Assembly (NCBI GenBank): GCA_028565635.1 | Contig: JAOXYB010099160.1 | Location: 1-21,573 of the forward strand | Direction: 5' to 3' | Source: Phoronis ovalis | Taxonomy: Eukaryota > Phoronida > Phoronidae | Length of the DNA stretch: 21,573 nucleotides | Part shown: in pieces, positions 9,922 to 19,032 of the stretch | How the letters are laid out: each line of letters starts with the position of its first letter | Position numbering within the stretch: position 1 is the first letter of the stretch | Position numbers and translations under genes: made by a program | The notes under the pieces: model-generated | Databases searched by the model: none | What the model saw: the letters and a program-made list of their open reading frames with translations, nothing else | Told to the model about the DNA's origin: nothing

Positions 9922-11512
9922 GCGTCCATTATCCGTGAAGTGTTATAGCGACTGATAAATAAATTATTGATAGTACGGTTTGTTCTTATTCATAACACCT
10001 TATAATATCCCGCATTAACAAGTCAGATAATCTTAGAGCATATATTATATTTCATTAAAGTTGACATATAACAACACTACATCACTATAAGTTCAGAACT
10101 GTAAACCTATCTTAACCATACCAGGCCCTGGACCAGGCCCTAGGGTAATCAACACGTTTAGACAGTGTATTTATAAGTCAGGTGTAGATACGATAGAATC
10201 TTGTCTAGTCGCATATACGTCAGGCTTTACAACGCGACTTCACTTACAAAAAAATGTTGTTTTTATTTAAAAAACGAACAATTTTCCTAGAAATATTATG
10301 CTAATTACTTCGTGTCACTGGATTTTGTATTTCTATAAGGATAAACTAATCTATCTGGTATTTGTATTGACATTCGTCGATGTCATCAATTTCTTTGCAA
10401 GTGAAATAAAAACATAACATAAACAAACACATATTTCTGGAATATATCAATGACTTAATCAAAAAATACAATCACAAGGATTTAATATTTTATCAGTTGT
10501 TATTATCTTTTTACTGTTAAAAAGATTCACCTGGTTTTGTTTATATTTGGGGTAGTGATATGTACTGAGGTATTTCTTTCAATCTCTGATGTTATCATTA
10601 TTTATTCTGTCTTTTATTTGTCGTCACCTTTATATGTACCGCTTTCTCATTAATTCCGCTATTTATGTTACAAAATAACCAGAATCCGCAAATCTCAGCT
10701 CTCGATCAGTTCATATCTGCTAAATAAACTCAATCCTTAATGAGAAATTAAAAGGATTTAAATATCATGATAGGGTTTTATTTCCTTTTAATTCGATCGT
10801 CAAACACCATCAGTTAATTCTGAAGGATAAAAAATGTTTTCCCCAGAAAATTGGCCTGATATCGAACGCTTTTATGTTGTAAACATAACGAAACTTATAA
10901 GTCTAGTTTTATATCGGTTATAGATGAATTCATTTTATTAAAATTTGCAACAATGTCAACATGGGCTCCCGGTTGATGTTTTGTACATATTTGTGACAAG
11001 ACGATCTGCATACAAACATGTAATTAAAACTAACTTATAACAAAAATTGCCTGCGTGCGATTAAAAAAATATACTTTAATTGCACTGATGTTTGTTACTT
11101 GTTAAATCTCGTTAAAGGCGGGAAATAGTTGTGGGTTTCATCCTTTTATATTTTTGGCATTAAATATGACAATAATATTAAACTTTTTGCTTTTCTGAAA
11201 ATAAATATAATTTTAAACTATTAAAATTATATGCATGTTATCGGGTGGGATGTATGAAACTTTCAGCTAATTTGGAGGTATTATAGCTAATTAGGGGGAT
11301 AAGTAGAAAAGAAGAACCGTTCCTCTTTGTGCTTTGATAAGCAGATGTGTGGTCTCTAGTATTTAATATATAAATAATCAATGATAACGCTGTCTCTTGG
11401 CGAAAATCTTTATTTGTATGAGTATTCATTCAGATATATCCTCTACTTTTGTTACGAACACTTATACACGAGTCGATGGGCCTAATCATTTTATTATTTC
11501 TTCAAAAGAACA
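9922..11512. other. Non-coding, one short GC-rich tandem repeat
   Basis: No gene signal. At 10121-10144 a 12-base unit CCAGGCCCTGGA is repeated in tandem (second copy CCAGGCCCTAGG). The same CCAGGCCCTGGA appears at 16182-16193 next to another tandem repeat, possibly a shared repeat fragment. Confidence 0.5.
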
Positions 11513-11688
11513 CTTAACTCCCATAAAGCCACCTTTAATGCCGTGATGTATTTCGAGTATACAATGATGCTTAACTCCGATAAAGCCACCTTTAATGCCG
11601 TGATGTATTTCGAGTATACAATGATGCTTAACTCCCATAAAGCCACCTTTAATGCCGTGATGTATTTCGAGTATACAATGATGCTTAA
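11513..11688. repeat. Three-unit 57-bp minisatellite
   Basis: Units begin CTTAACTCC(C/G)ATAAAGCC at 11513, 11570 and 11627, each exactly 57 bp, with a five-base start of a fourth unit. The three units are almost identical (a single C/G difference was noticed), so the expansion is recent. Because 57 is divisible by three, a 90-residue minus-strand frame (11766-11494) reads through with a 19-residue repeat containing SIIVYSKYITALKVAL. It has no secretion signal, domain or splice context, so I treat the frame as a by-product. Confidence 0.95.
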
Positions 11689-12804
11689 ATCCTGAATATA
11701 TTCGTCATGGTTAAACATTTGTTGGTATAGCATGTACATCTTTAGTATCGACTTCAAACATGACAATTTATTACAGAATTAGTTCTTTGCCTAGACCGAA
11801 AACAACTGTCCATTATTTACGATAAGCCGTATTCTAAATTTACTTTTAATTCATTAATAAATTTGAAATCAATTTACTGAAGATATTTTAAAAACTTATA
11901 AACAAAGTTTATTCCTTTTATTAAATATTTACAATGGCCGTATTTTAACTTGTGTAAAACTCGGGGTGAAAATTATTTTCGACATCGCTGGATTTCGAAT
12001 CATTAATAACGGATATTGTCTGTTCCGAACAGACGCTTGATAAACGTGTGCTGACTAAGCATACATTATAAAACCTACTTAACTCCTACCGAATATATAT
12101 TTTTATTGCCGTTATAGTTGCATACATTATAGAGAACCTCAATCAGTCGTATTAAACTACAACAGGTCGTAAATTGTGTATGTCATGCCCGATGTAATGT
12201 TGGGTTTGACGCGTCCTGGTTAAAATTTAAATGCACTTTTGCCTTCAATTATTTCGGAATTGTTTTCAACATGAAACCTTGTGCATGCATCTTTTGTAAT
12301 TCACTGGATAAATAAAGAATACCTTGTATAGATCTCGAATGAATGGGACACTTTCCAACATTACTTATGGTACATTACACTGGTACAAGGGTATTTTCTT
12401 CAGGTGTAGGTAAACTATACATCTCCCCCGTCATTATAGTTGTCTATGCGATGAGCAAAAACATTAAAATCAGTCCACCTGCGTTTAACATAAACCTTAA
12501 AAATGGTTTTAAATTTACACGTGCCCTAATATAAATATTATTGTTCTACACTTAATGCTTAGAAAGTATTTAGAGGTAGAAATACCTGTAAATTAAAAGT
12601 AATATTTAAAATGCAATTGATATTATAAGAACTAAGGAAATAAATACGTCCGAGGTTAGGGACGTTGTTTGATATTCAAGTGTTCTGTACAACTCAGTAA
12701 GCATTTTACAGTCAATTAGTTTACAATCAAAGGATCACTATAAACCATATGTACAGACTCTTGGTACATTCAGTTTTATTTATGGACATAACGCTTTGAT
12801 TCTA
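11689..12804. other. Non-coding, nothing recognised
   Basis: AT-rich intergenic DNA. The 63-residue plus-strand frame at 12343-12534 has no recognisable features. Confidence 0.5.
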
Positions 12805-12870
12805 GGCTTCCATCGACCTAGGATATATAAAACTCTAACAGTTTTATATATCCTAGCATCGACCGAAGCC
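12805..12870. repeat. Long palindrome, CCTAGGATATATAAAACTCT family, copy A
   Basis: The left arm CCTAGGATATATAAAACTCT (12817-12836) faces its near-perfect complement across a single central base at 12837; one mismatch lies near the centre. Outside the core, GGCTTCCATCGA (12805-12816) pairs with TCGACCGAAGCC (12859-12870) with two mismatches and a short offset. The whole could form a stem of about 30 bp. The core is shared with 15515-15575; the outer arms are not. Confidence 0.85.
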
Positions 12871-13297
12871 GTCCACAGTGATAAATGCATGTTTTTTTAT
12901 TCTGGTCAGGGAAATTATCATTTTCCCTGCAAAGCGACATCTGGTTGTCAAGGCCTGTTTGAAATACTGTTTCATTAAATACTACAAAACTCTGTCATAA
13001 GAATGATGAAGTGGGCCTTTTTCTATTTTGTATACAGCCAGGCAAAATAGATATAAAAACATGGGATGAATCATGCATTTGTTCTGTCCGAACAAACATT
13101 TTAAAGAGATGCAAACAAATATCAAAATCTAAGGGTTCATATCCTGGAACTATTATAACTAATATAATAGTCCCAGCTATACCTCTAGACATTATTTGAA
13201 CAGGTAAGATTCGTGGTTCCCGGGTTGGTTGTGATAAAAGAATATAGTAGATATGTGACTAGTTGACCGCTCAAAATTTAGAAAAATTGGCTGCAAT
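12871..13297. other. Non-coding, nothing recognised
   Basis: Two overlapping opposite-strand frames of 62 and 65 residues (13011-13199 plus, 12995-13192 minus) shadow each other and have no family features. A short inverted repeat (ACTATTAT with ATAATAGT, about 13149-13172) is present. Confidence 0.45.
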
Positions 13298-13394
13298 TTC
13301 ATTAAATTTGGAACTTTTTAAAGTCCCAAATTTAATGAACCCTGGACTATAATATTAAAATATTATAATATTAAAGTTAAAATATTATAGTCCA
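13298..13394. repeat. Two adjacent hairpins
   Basis: The first inverted repeat pairs TTCATTAAATTTGG (13298-13311) with CCAAATTTAATGAA (13325-13338) around a short loop. Four bases on, TGGACTATAATATT (13343-13356) pairs with AATATTATAGTCCA (13381-13394), and its loop is filled with further AATATTA repeats. Both stems are perfect at 14 bp. They could be the arms of a small foldback element or two independent AT-rich palindromes; no target duplication was identified. Confidence 0.8.
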
Positions 13395-15214
13395 CGAAAA
13401 AAAAAATACTAAACAAGCTAAATGCATTAAAGCGATGGGGTTATTTGTTGCACTTATGTAAGTGTTCTATATTTTCTACACCTCAGTTAAGTCATTATTA
13501 ATGTGCCTATATTTACTTTAGACGCACTACACCGGTAGTAGTACTCTAACACCTAGACCGTTATTAAAGAAAAGAAAACAATTATGTTTATTTTTGTTTC
13601 CAAACATTTTCAGCTTCAATTACTTTTTAAATATAGTGGTAAAATATATGTCAGTTTACCCACGTGCGCTAAGTTAAAATTAATAAACGCCATATAATGA
13701 AAAGTGAAAAATTAAATTGCACCTTTGTTTGTACGCGTTGTAGTTATATATTTTCATAAGCACACTTGGATTACTCCCTTTAGTATTTGCTCCGATGCCA
13801 GCATGTATTTGTTAATGGCACTCGTAATTTCAGTAACAAAGCACGCGTTGGTAAAAAATGTTTTTTTTAGTAATTGTTCCTGCATACTGCATGACCTGTC
13901 ACGCCAATCTAAGTAGTATACAATAATGATGCATGGTAGACTTTTACAAGTCGGCTCTACTACTTATGATAATTGAATTGGATATCAAATAATATAAAAA
14001 ATCTCTAAAAAGATGAGTTACTTTTGAAACCATACTTTTCTGAAGAAATTATGGAAGACAAAAGGTTTAGTAATTTTCATAATTTTCCAACTTCAGCAAT
14101 TTTTTTATATGATAATCTAATAGGGCTATTCTCCTCTTAGAGTGTCAAAATATGTACTACTTAGATCATTGTTCAGGTTATGGAGCTACACACTTACACA
14201 CACTTGTGGCCACTATGTTTACCCGATAATTAACATGACAATAAATACAATATACATTGCCACTATATCTTTCTATTCATAGAAAAAAATGAAACTTCGA
14301 AAAAATAAAGTTTGTGATACGTATATCAATGAAAATGAACGCGCGAATAAACTATATCTTGTGACAAGCATCTTTTGTTACTAATTAATTTCCAATTTAT
14401 ATATTAATCACAGTTTGGAAAATAGCTGTACTCGAAACGATTCAAAATGCATGTCGCCCATTCTCTTATAAAGCAAATAATGAATGCTAAGAACTAAACT
14501 TCTGTACTAGAACACTAAGGAAACATATTGTATATTATTCTATATCAATAAGAGATGGTATCGTTCAGTAATTGCCCGCGAGTAATATAACGTGATCATG
14601 CACACTGCTTTTCACTTGCTTGTCCAGTTTTTAATATAGTAAATAATGAGGTCAAAGTATTAGATATGATTGGACATAAAAAGCACCTCACATAGAGTGC
14701 ATACACCTGCCTTTATATAGAACGGAAAGTACAGACTGAACGCTTGACTCGTCAAAGGCCTTAGACAAATAGAGTAGATATCATTTACTGTACGAAAAGA
14801 CTTAGACATTACACTAAAGTATATGATATTAAATTAACAAATTAACATTCAATTTATAAATTATTTGTAAGGTATTTATATATCGATTGCCTTTTTTAAC
14901 TGTTCACCGTCTTTGAGTTGAATGTAGGTGCTCCCATCCACGTTGTATATATAATAATTTTTTTGGATACAGTTTATTTTAAAAATTTACTAGATATGAT
15001 GTACTGGTTGATAAAGTAGGCCTGGTCATTAAATTATTTTTTAGAGAACATTTAGTAATTTCGCATCTTGTGTTTATCTTCTGAAAAAATTGAAGCTTTC
15101 ACTGAAGCTGTTGTGCAGGGTTATTGTGACAAATTTAATGGCATCCACTGGATCTAACACCCGCTTCGGCACTGGCACTCTCAACAAAGGATAGACCCTA
15201 CATTTGTCTACATT
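13395..15214. other. Non-coding, nothing recognised
   Basis: About 1.8 kb of AT-rich DNA with no convincing open frame; the 63-residue frame at 13725-13916 has no features. The right end should hold distal promoter sequence of the AKIP1 gene. Confidence 0.45.
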
Positions 15215-15230
15215 TTGCGCCTTCTAGTGG
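15215..15230. promoter_or_regulatory. CTCF-like motif upstream of AKIP1
   Basis: TTGCGCCTTCTAGTGG differs at about one core position from the bilaterian CTCF core, often written GCGCCCTCTAGTGG. It lies about 155 bp above the proposed first AKIP1 ATG, where a promoter would be expected. A single motif can occur by chance, so binding is speculative. Confidence 0.3.
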
Positions 15231-15383
15231 AAAAAATTGACTTATTCGAAAGCAGGTTTTCGTTAGTTCCGGATATTTTAGTTGGCGTTGGTAGTTACAA
15301 GTTTAGAACTTTTTGTTGTTTTAGTTTTACTCATTTTAATTATAATAAACCTTTTAATTGAAAACAGTGAAAGAAGAACTAAT

Positions 15384-15401
15384 ATGTATTGTCTACACGC
15401 G
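15384..15401 (+). CDS. AKIP1: AKIP1 proposed exon 1 (six codons)
   Basis: ATG plus five codons (MYCLHA) run straight into GTAAGT, a consensus donor, and leave phase 0, which fits exon 2. With this exon, the distance from Met to the conserved Trp of the RAKQREVKW block is 41 residues, close to 39 in human AKIP1. A CTCF-like site lies about 155 bp upstream. If wrong, the first exon is elsewhere upstream, or is non-coding with the start at 16376. Confidence 0.5.
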
Positions 15402-18400
15402 GTAAGTACACCCTAACACTGAAACTGGAATACTTCCAGACCCTATATAATAGTTTATAATACAGTATAGTATGCCTTAGCTTAGGCATTAGCTTAGGAG
15501 TTAGGGACTTTAAACTAAGTCAGACCTAGGATATATAAAACTCTAAGAGTTTTATATATCCTAGGTCAGACTAAGGCTCCTTCGTTGCCAGATTCTTTGT
15601 TATTTACGAGTTTGTGAAATTATAGATATATAGATAGATTGTTGTAAGTTTTACTTTTGAAACTGTGACGTAGCTGCAGTAACTTCCAGCCTCCTTCAGG
15701 TAATCTACGATATTCTAATTTCTATTGACCAGAGTAACCACAACGTTGCCTGCGTAGACGTACGCTGGTTAGGATATAGGCCCGGGGCAGTCAATATGGA
15801 AGTGGGTACCCATGTTCCAACATGGTTTTTCAAAAAAGCCCAAACGAAGTGAAATTCTGCAAAAATGCACCCCTAAGGAAGTGACTTATGGGGAAAAACA
15901 CCCCTATGGAAGTGTCACACTTTCAAAAGCCACCCCTTTTCGTGATTTTAGCCAAAAAATAGACCCTAAGCGCGTAACGCACGTAACTCACCGGCAGTTC
16001 GAAAAACATACCCTTTCACGCGAAATTTTGTTGGAACATGCGTGCCCACTTTCATATTGACTGCCTCCCCCCGGGATATAGTCCTAATAACACTTACTTT
16101 CTTGCGACCAGTCTGAGACAAGAGAAACCCAAGACCCTACAGACAGGCCATAGGCTGTACATACATTGTAGGTCATGTATCCCAGGCCCTGGATTATGTT
16201 GATAGCAGCCCTGGATTATGTTGATAGCTGCCCTGCTAGTGCTGTAAGGGTACAGGATGCATAACACTGTCATAACTGTATGGTATGGTCTTGGTTTATT
16301 TTTGTTTTTGTGATATGCAAACTTTTTGGTTTTCAGCGTCATCATGCAGAAACTCACAATTGGTTGCGTTGTACAATGTGCCGCTCTGAGCAGCAGGGCT
16401 TGAATGCATTAAACAGAGCAAAGCAAAGAGAAGTCAAATGGCCAGAACCCAAACAATACAATGATGACAACCCAATTAAAGTATGTACTAAATAATTTGT
16501 CGGCTGTCAAAGCGACATCTAGTTGGTCACTGAGTAAATATTATAGCTGTTCTTCAGAGCTATATATGTGATAGAAACAATTCCCTTAACCAATCATGTT
16601 TGCACTATTTCAGGATCCTCATGTGTACACAACAATAGATGATGCCTTCTCCTCAATACTCCAGTACCTAACCACAACAACAAGACAGTGCAAAGTAAGT
16701 TGCAATCTGGAGATATAATTCTACTTTGGATGTTCATCTGGTTACATTATTTTATCCTCTAATAATTTAAACTTATTAAGTTTTAATATGTTACATATCA
16801 ATAGCCAGGTTTATTTTAAATTTATATATAATTACCCTAAATATATCATTATATTATTGTCTTAGATTTCACACTGATGTAGAGGTATGGCTTTTAAATG
16901 GATTATTTACATGCAATCTCACAACATTGCGTTTTGTAAATGAATTGCATAAACGAGCAGCAATGCCCAGAATTGTGCGGTCATTTGTAAATGAATTGGA
17001 TGAGCGAACAGAAATCTTCAAATGCAAAGCCCAAAATTGTGCAGTAATTTGTAAATGACTTGCGTGCAAACAGAAATCTTCAGTCTCAAAGACCAGAATT
17101 GTGTGGTCATTTGAGTTCACCTCTTAGTGCAGCAACTGCTAAATATACTTAATTACATATACATCTAGGGCCCATTGTCAAAAACATTGTAAAGTAAGTT
17201 ACAATTCTGTAAAGCATGACTTATAACTAGTATGACATATAAACAAATGCTTTGAAAGAAAAATCGTACCTTTACGACTTGTGTAAGTACCTTTACAGAG
17301 TTACAGAATCAGTAATTGCAGAAATCATAATCGATGTTTCCGACAATGGGTTCCTGATATTGATTATTTACTCAGAGGCAATACAGCATGTTACTTCTTG
17401 TTTCAAAATGTGCACTGATTGCTGCCATTATTTTTTAGTAGATAAGCAGTAATATTACAGTTCACTGTTTTAAAACTTTTAATATGTTTCATGTAAGTGG
17501 AAATATTGTATAAAAATTATTTTATTTAAGTTGTGTAAATGGCTTTTTCTTTCAACATTCTTTCCCCAAGTTGAAGAACACTGTTTAATATTAATCCACT
17601 TCTTCATAGAGATACTACAACAGCTGCCCAGCGTCATCAAAAAATCCGAACGATCGTCATCACTGCAACAGGTTTCACACAACACAGTATTCAAAGACTC
17701 AACAAAGACATCCAGTAAGTTGTGCATACTCACAGTTAAGATCTATTAAAATAGCAAAAGAAACATTATATCTGACGAAATGATGCAAAGTGCTTGCAGT
17801 TCATGTAGCAGTTTGTTGTAGTAAATGCCATAGGTGCTCATGAGCATTTTACAATAACCTGAATAACCCTATCTTATTATTGATATTAAGCAGAAATATT
17901 ATCCCTAGGCTAACAATACTGTTCTTGGATGCAATATGATCAAGATAGCCTAGAAAGATTCTGACCAGTTAAATCTACAAAAAGAAAAAAATGCGGAATA
18001 ATTATTGTATTTTCACATAAAAACGAGTGCACCATAGGCTGTTTGCAAAATGTTAAAAGGCAAAGACAAATACATACTATATACATGCTTTAATAAATTA
18101 CTAGCTTTAATCTCAAGATTGTGCTGAGGGACACAAATGAGGGTTCAGTCGTATGAATAAAGTATGCATGGTCAGCAGCAGTTTAATATTCTATTTGTGA
18201 ACCTATCAACGCTGTAGAATAACTTTGATATATTCGGTAGTCTGGCGTTTGTATATCCTCAAGAAAAGTATTTTAAATACAGCAGACATCATGTCTTTAG
18301 TTTGTAAATCACTCACCAACACCTCTTTGTGTATGTCTTCTTTGTATACTGCTGAGTACATTTATTATAAAATCCAAGTATGTGTGTTATACTTGAATCA

Positions 18401-18574
18401 TCTATAAGCTTAAACTTGTTATTGTAGCTGCAGACTGCAGAAGATGTGCATGTAGTTGTTCATCCTGGTACTTATGCTGTCACTACTGGAACATGGGGAA
18501 AAGAACAGAGACAGCAGACTCATGTTGTCCATGTGGATCAAGGACAAAGTGTTAATTTAAACTTCATGGTATAG
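15384..18574 (+). CDS. AKIP1: A-kinase-interacting protein 1 homologue, five-exon gene
   Basis: The proposed CDS joins 15384-15401, 16337-16480, 16614-16694, 17610-17714 and 18428-18574 for 164 residues and a TAG stop. All introns are GT-AG and phase 0. In vertebrates AKIP1 (BCA3) binds the N-terminus of the PKA catalytic subunit, promotes its nuclear retention and affects NF-kB p65 signalling. Three blocks match the vertebrate protein in order: ALNRAKQREVKW (human LERAKRRAVDW); TTTTRQCK joined to RYYNS across intron 3 (human TSSQCGKYYSS), followed by an HHCNRFH block like HVYRYH; and a C-terminal VVVHPGTYAV...THVVHVDQGQSVNL, closest to human VYPGTYSV...THVVAVDSGQSVDL. The protein is shorter than human AKIP1 (about 210) because the low-complexity linkers are reduced. 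I recalled the human segments rather than searching for them. Exons 2-5 are firm; exon 1 is a proposal, the alternative being translation from the ATG at 16376. Confidence 0.87.
15515..15575. repeat. Long palindrome, CCTAGGATATATAAAACTCT family, copy B (AKIP1 intron 1)
   Basis: Centred on 15545, the two 22-base inner arms (15523-15544 and 15546-15567) are perfect complements around one base. Outer bases continue to pair out to 15515 and 15575 with two mismatches. The core arm CCTAGGATATATAAAACTCT is identical to the left arm of the copy at 12805-12870, but the outer arms (here CTAAGTCAGA) are unrelated. It can form a strong hairpin in DNA or in intronic RNA. Confidence 0.9.
15780..16073. mobile_element. 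MITE of about 294 bp with 8-bp target duplication
   Basis: The ends are inverted repeats of 41-46 bp: 15781-15821, starting CCCGGGGCAGTCAATATGG, against the complement of 16030-16075, which begins CCCGGGGGGAGGCAGTCAA. They differ by a 5-base indel and three substitutions. GGATATAG flanks both sides (15772-15779 and 16074-16081), a perfect 8-bp target duplication of the hAT kind; one or two bases are ambiguous between repeat and element end. The interior holds repeated CACCCCTA(A/T)GGAAGTG. The 82-residue frame inside (15812-16060) is just the element read through; no transposase is present. It sits in AKIP1 intron 1. Confidence 0.85.
16186..16235. repeat. 22-bp tandem repeat in AKIP1 intron 1
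   Basis: GCCCTGGATTATGTTGATAG plus two bases occurs at 16186 and 16208, followed by a partial third unit GCCCTG. It lies about 100 bp before the exon 2 acceptor and is outside the polypyrimidine tract. Confidence 0.9.
16337..16480 (+). CDS. AKIP1: AKIP1 exon 2
   Basis: A T-rich tract ending TTTTCAG precedes the exon, and the donor GTATGT follows AAA at 16480. The 48 codons encode RHHAETHNWLRC, then TMCRSEQQGLNALNRAKQRE and VKWPEPKQ. Residues RS...L..L.RAK.R.V.W align without gaps to the N-terminal helix of human AKIP1. An out-of-frame ATG at 16344 stops after 19 codons; the first in-frame ATG is at 16376. Confidence 0.9.
16614..16694 (+). CDS. AKIP1: AKIP1 exon 3
   Basis: The acceptor TTTGCACTATTTCAG lies just before GATCCT, and the donor GTAAGT follows AAA at 16694. 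The 27 codons encode DPHVYTTIDDAFSSILQYL followed by TTTTRQCK. This corresponds to the human stretch around SFRTMAEFMDYTSSQCG. The intron before it is only 133 bp. Confidence 0.88.
16933..17120. repeat. Degenerate minisatellite in AKIP1 intron 3
   Basis: TTTGTAAATGA begins units at 16933, 16984 and 17048, with a remnant at 17110 (spacings of 51, 64 and 62 bp). Each unit also carries AACAGAAATCTTCA and (G/A)CC(C/A)A(G/A)AATTGTGC or close variants. The 83-residue minus-strand frame over it mirrors the repeat and is not a gene. Confidence 0.85.
17121..17609. other. Rest of AKIP1 intron 3, no exon seen
   Basis: A few short frames occur but none carries AKIP1-like residues or paired splice sites. 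The acceptor-like CCCCAAG at 17569 would lead to an immediate in-frame stop and is rejected in favour of TTCATAG ending at 17609. Confidence 0.5.
17610..17714 (+). CDS. AKIP1: AKIP1 exon 4
   Basis: The exon follows TCTTCATAG and ends before GTAAGT. Its 35 codons encode RYYNSCPASSKNPNDRHHCN followed by RFHTTQYSKTQQRHP. The first residues complete the QC.(K/R)YY.S motif that straddles the intron in this family, and HHCNRFH....SK lines up with human HVYRYHRGESK. Other frames of the exon are also open, which can hide the correct one; the phase set by exons 3 and 5 selects this frame. Confidence 0.87.
17715..18427. other. AKIP1 intron 4, no exon seen
   Basis: Consensus GTAAGT start and TTGTTATTGTAG end. 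Human AKIP1 has a linker of roughly 40 residues at this point; I found no exon here that would encode an equivalent, so the linker appears lost or very short. Confidence 0.55.
18428..18574 (+). CDS. AKIP1: AKIP1 exon 5 (C-terminal domain and stop)
   Basis: After the acceptor TTATTGTAG, 48 codons and TAG encode the most conserved part of AKIP1: DVHVVVHPGTYAVTTGTWG, then THVVHVDQGQSVNLNFMV. The human C-terminus has the same PGTY.V..G pattern, THVV.VD.GQSV.L and a hydrophobic end (FPV there, FMV here). An alternative acceptor six bases inside (CTGCAG) would drop two residues. Confidence 0.93.
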   Translation: MQTAEDVHVVVHPGTYAVTTGTWGKEQRQQTHVVHVDQGQSVNLNFMV

Positions 18575-19032
18575 CTGTCATGATATGTTCCATCGTAACT
18601 TGCATTTGTGGAACTTGTGATTAGGAGGACAGAAGCCACTTGGTGTCTTTCTTGCAAGACAATCAAAATTAGTTAAACTATGTTCAATTGCATGCACGAC
18701 AGTACATCAGTGGCTTTTGGTCTCCCAACTCTTCCATCATTTCTGTCGAGCAATCCTGCATCTAGGAAATACATGCATTTGTATTTTATGTTTGTAATAT
18801 AGTATGAAATGGACATATAAGTGCTGGTTTTCATTGCAGTAGTGACACATTAATTTTTGACATTTTAATGGGATCTACTATGTATTGTAATAACAATAGT
18901 CTGTCGAGTAATAGGATTGCAATCTTTTCTAAAGTATAATTTTAAATTAAATTAAGAGTCAGTGGTATGCGCATGCCTTGTAAACTAAGGGAGAGTTAAT
19001 TGAACTTTTGGCTACTCAGATACCAGGCCTTC
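18575..19032 (+). other. Probable AKIP1 3' UTR and downstream sequence
   Basis: No further coding signal. The first poly(A)-signal-like hexamer is ATTAAA at 18946-18951; canonical AATAAA occurs only at about 20659 and beyond. The transcript end is not determined. Confidence 0.4.

Noticed and set aside
15812-16060. 82-residue plus-strand frame with Pro/Lys/Thr repeats
   Set aside because: It lies entirely inside the MITE and reads into its inverted end; no transposase features.
16280-16336. Start of AKIP1 at the upstream ATG 16280
   Set aside because: The 19 codons before 16337 are the T-rich polypyrimidine tract and acceptor of intron 1, not protein-like sequence.
17531-17749. Use of the 72-residue frame over exon 4
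   Set aside because: It is in the wrong phase; the frame set by exons 3 and 5 gives the RYYNS block matching AKIP1.
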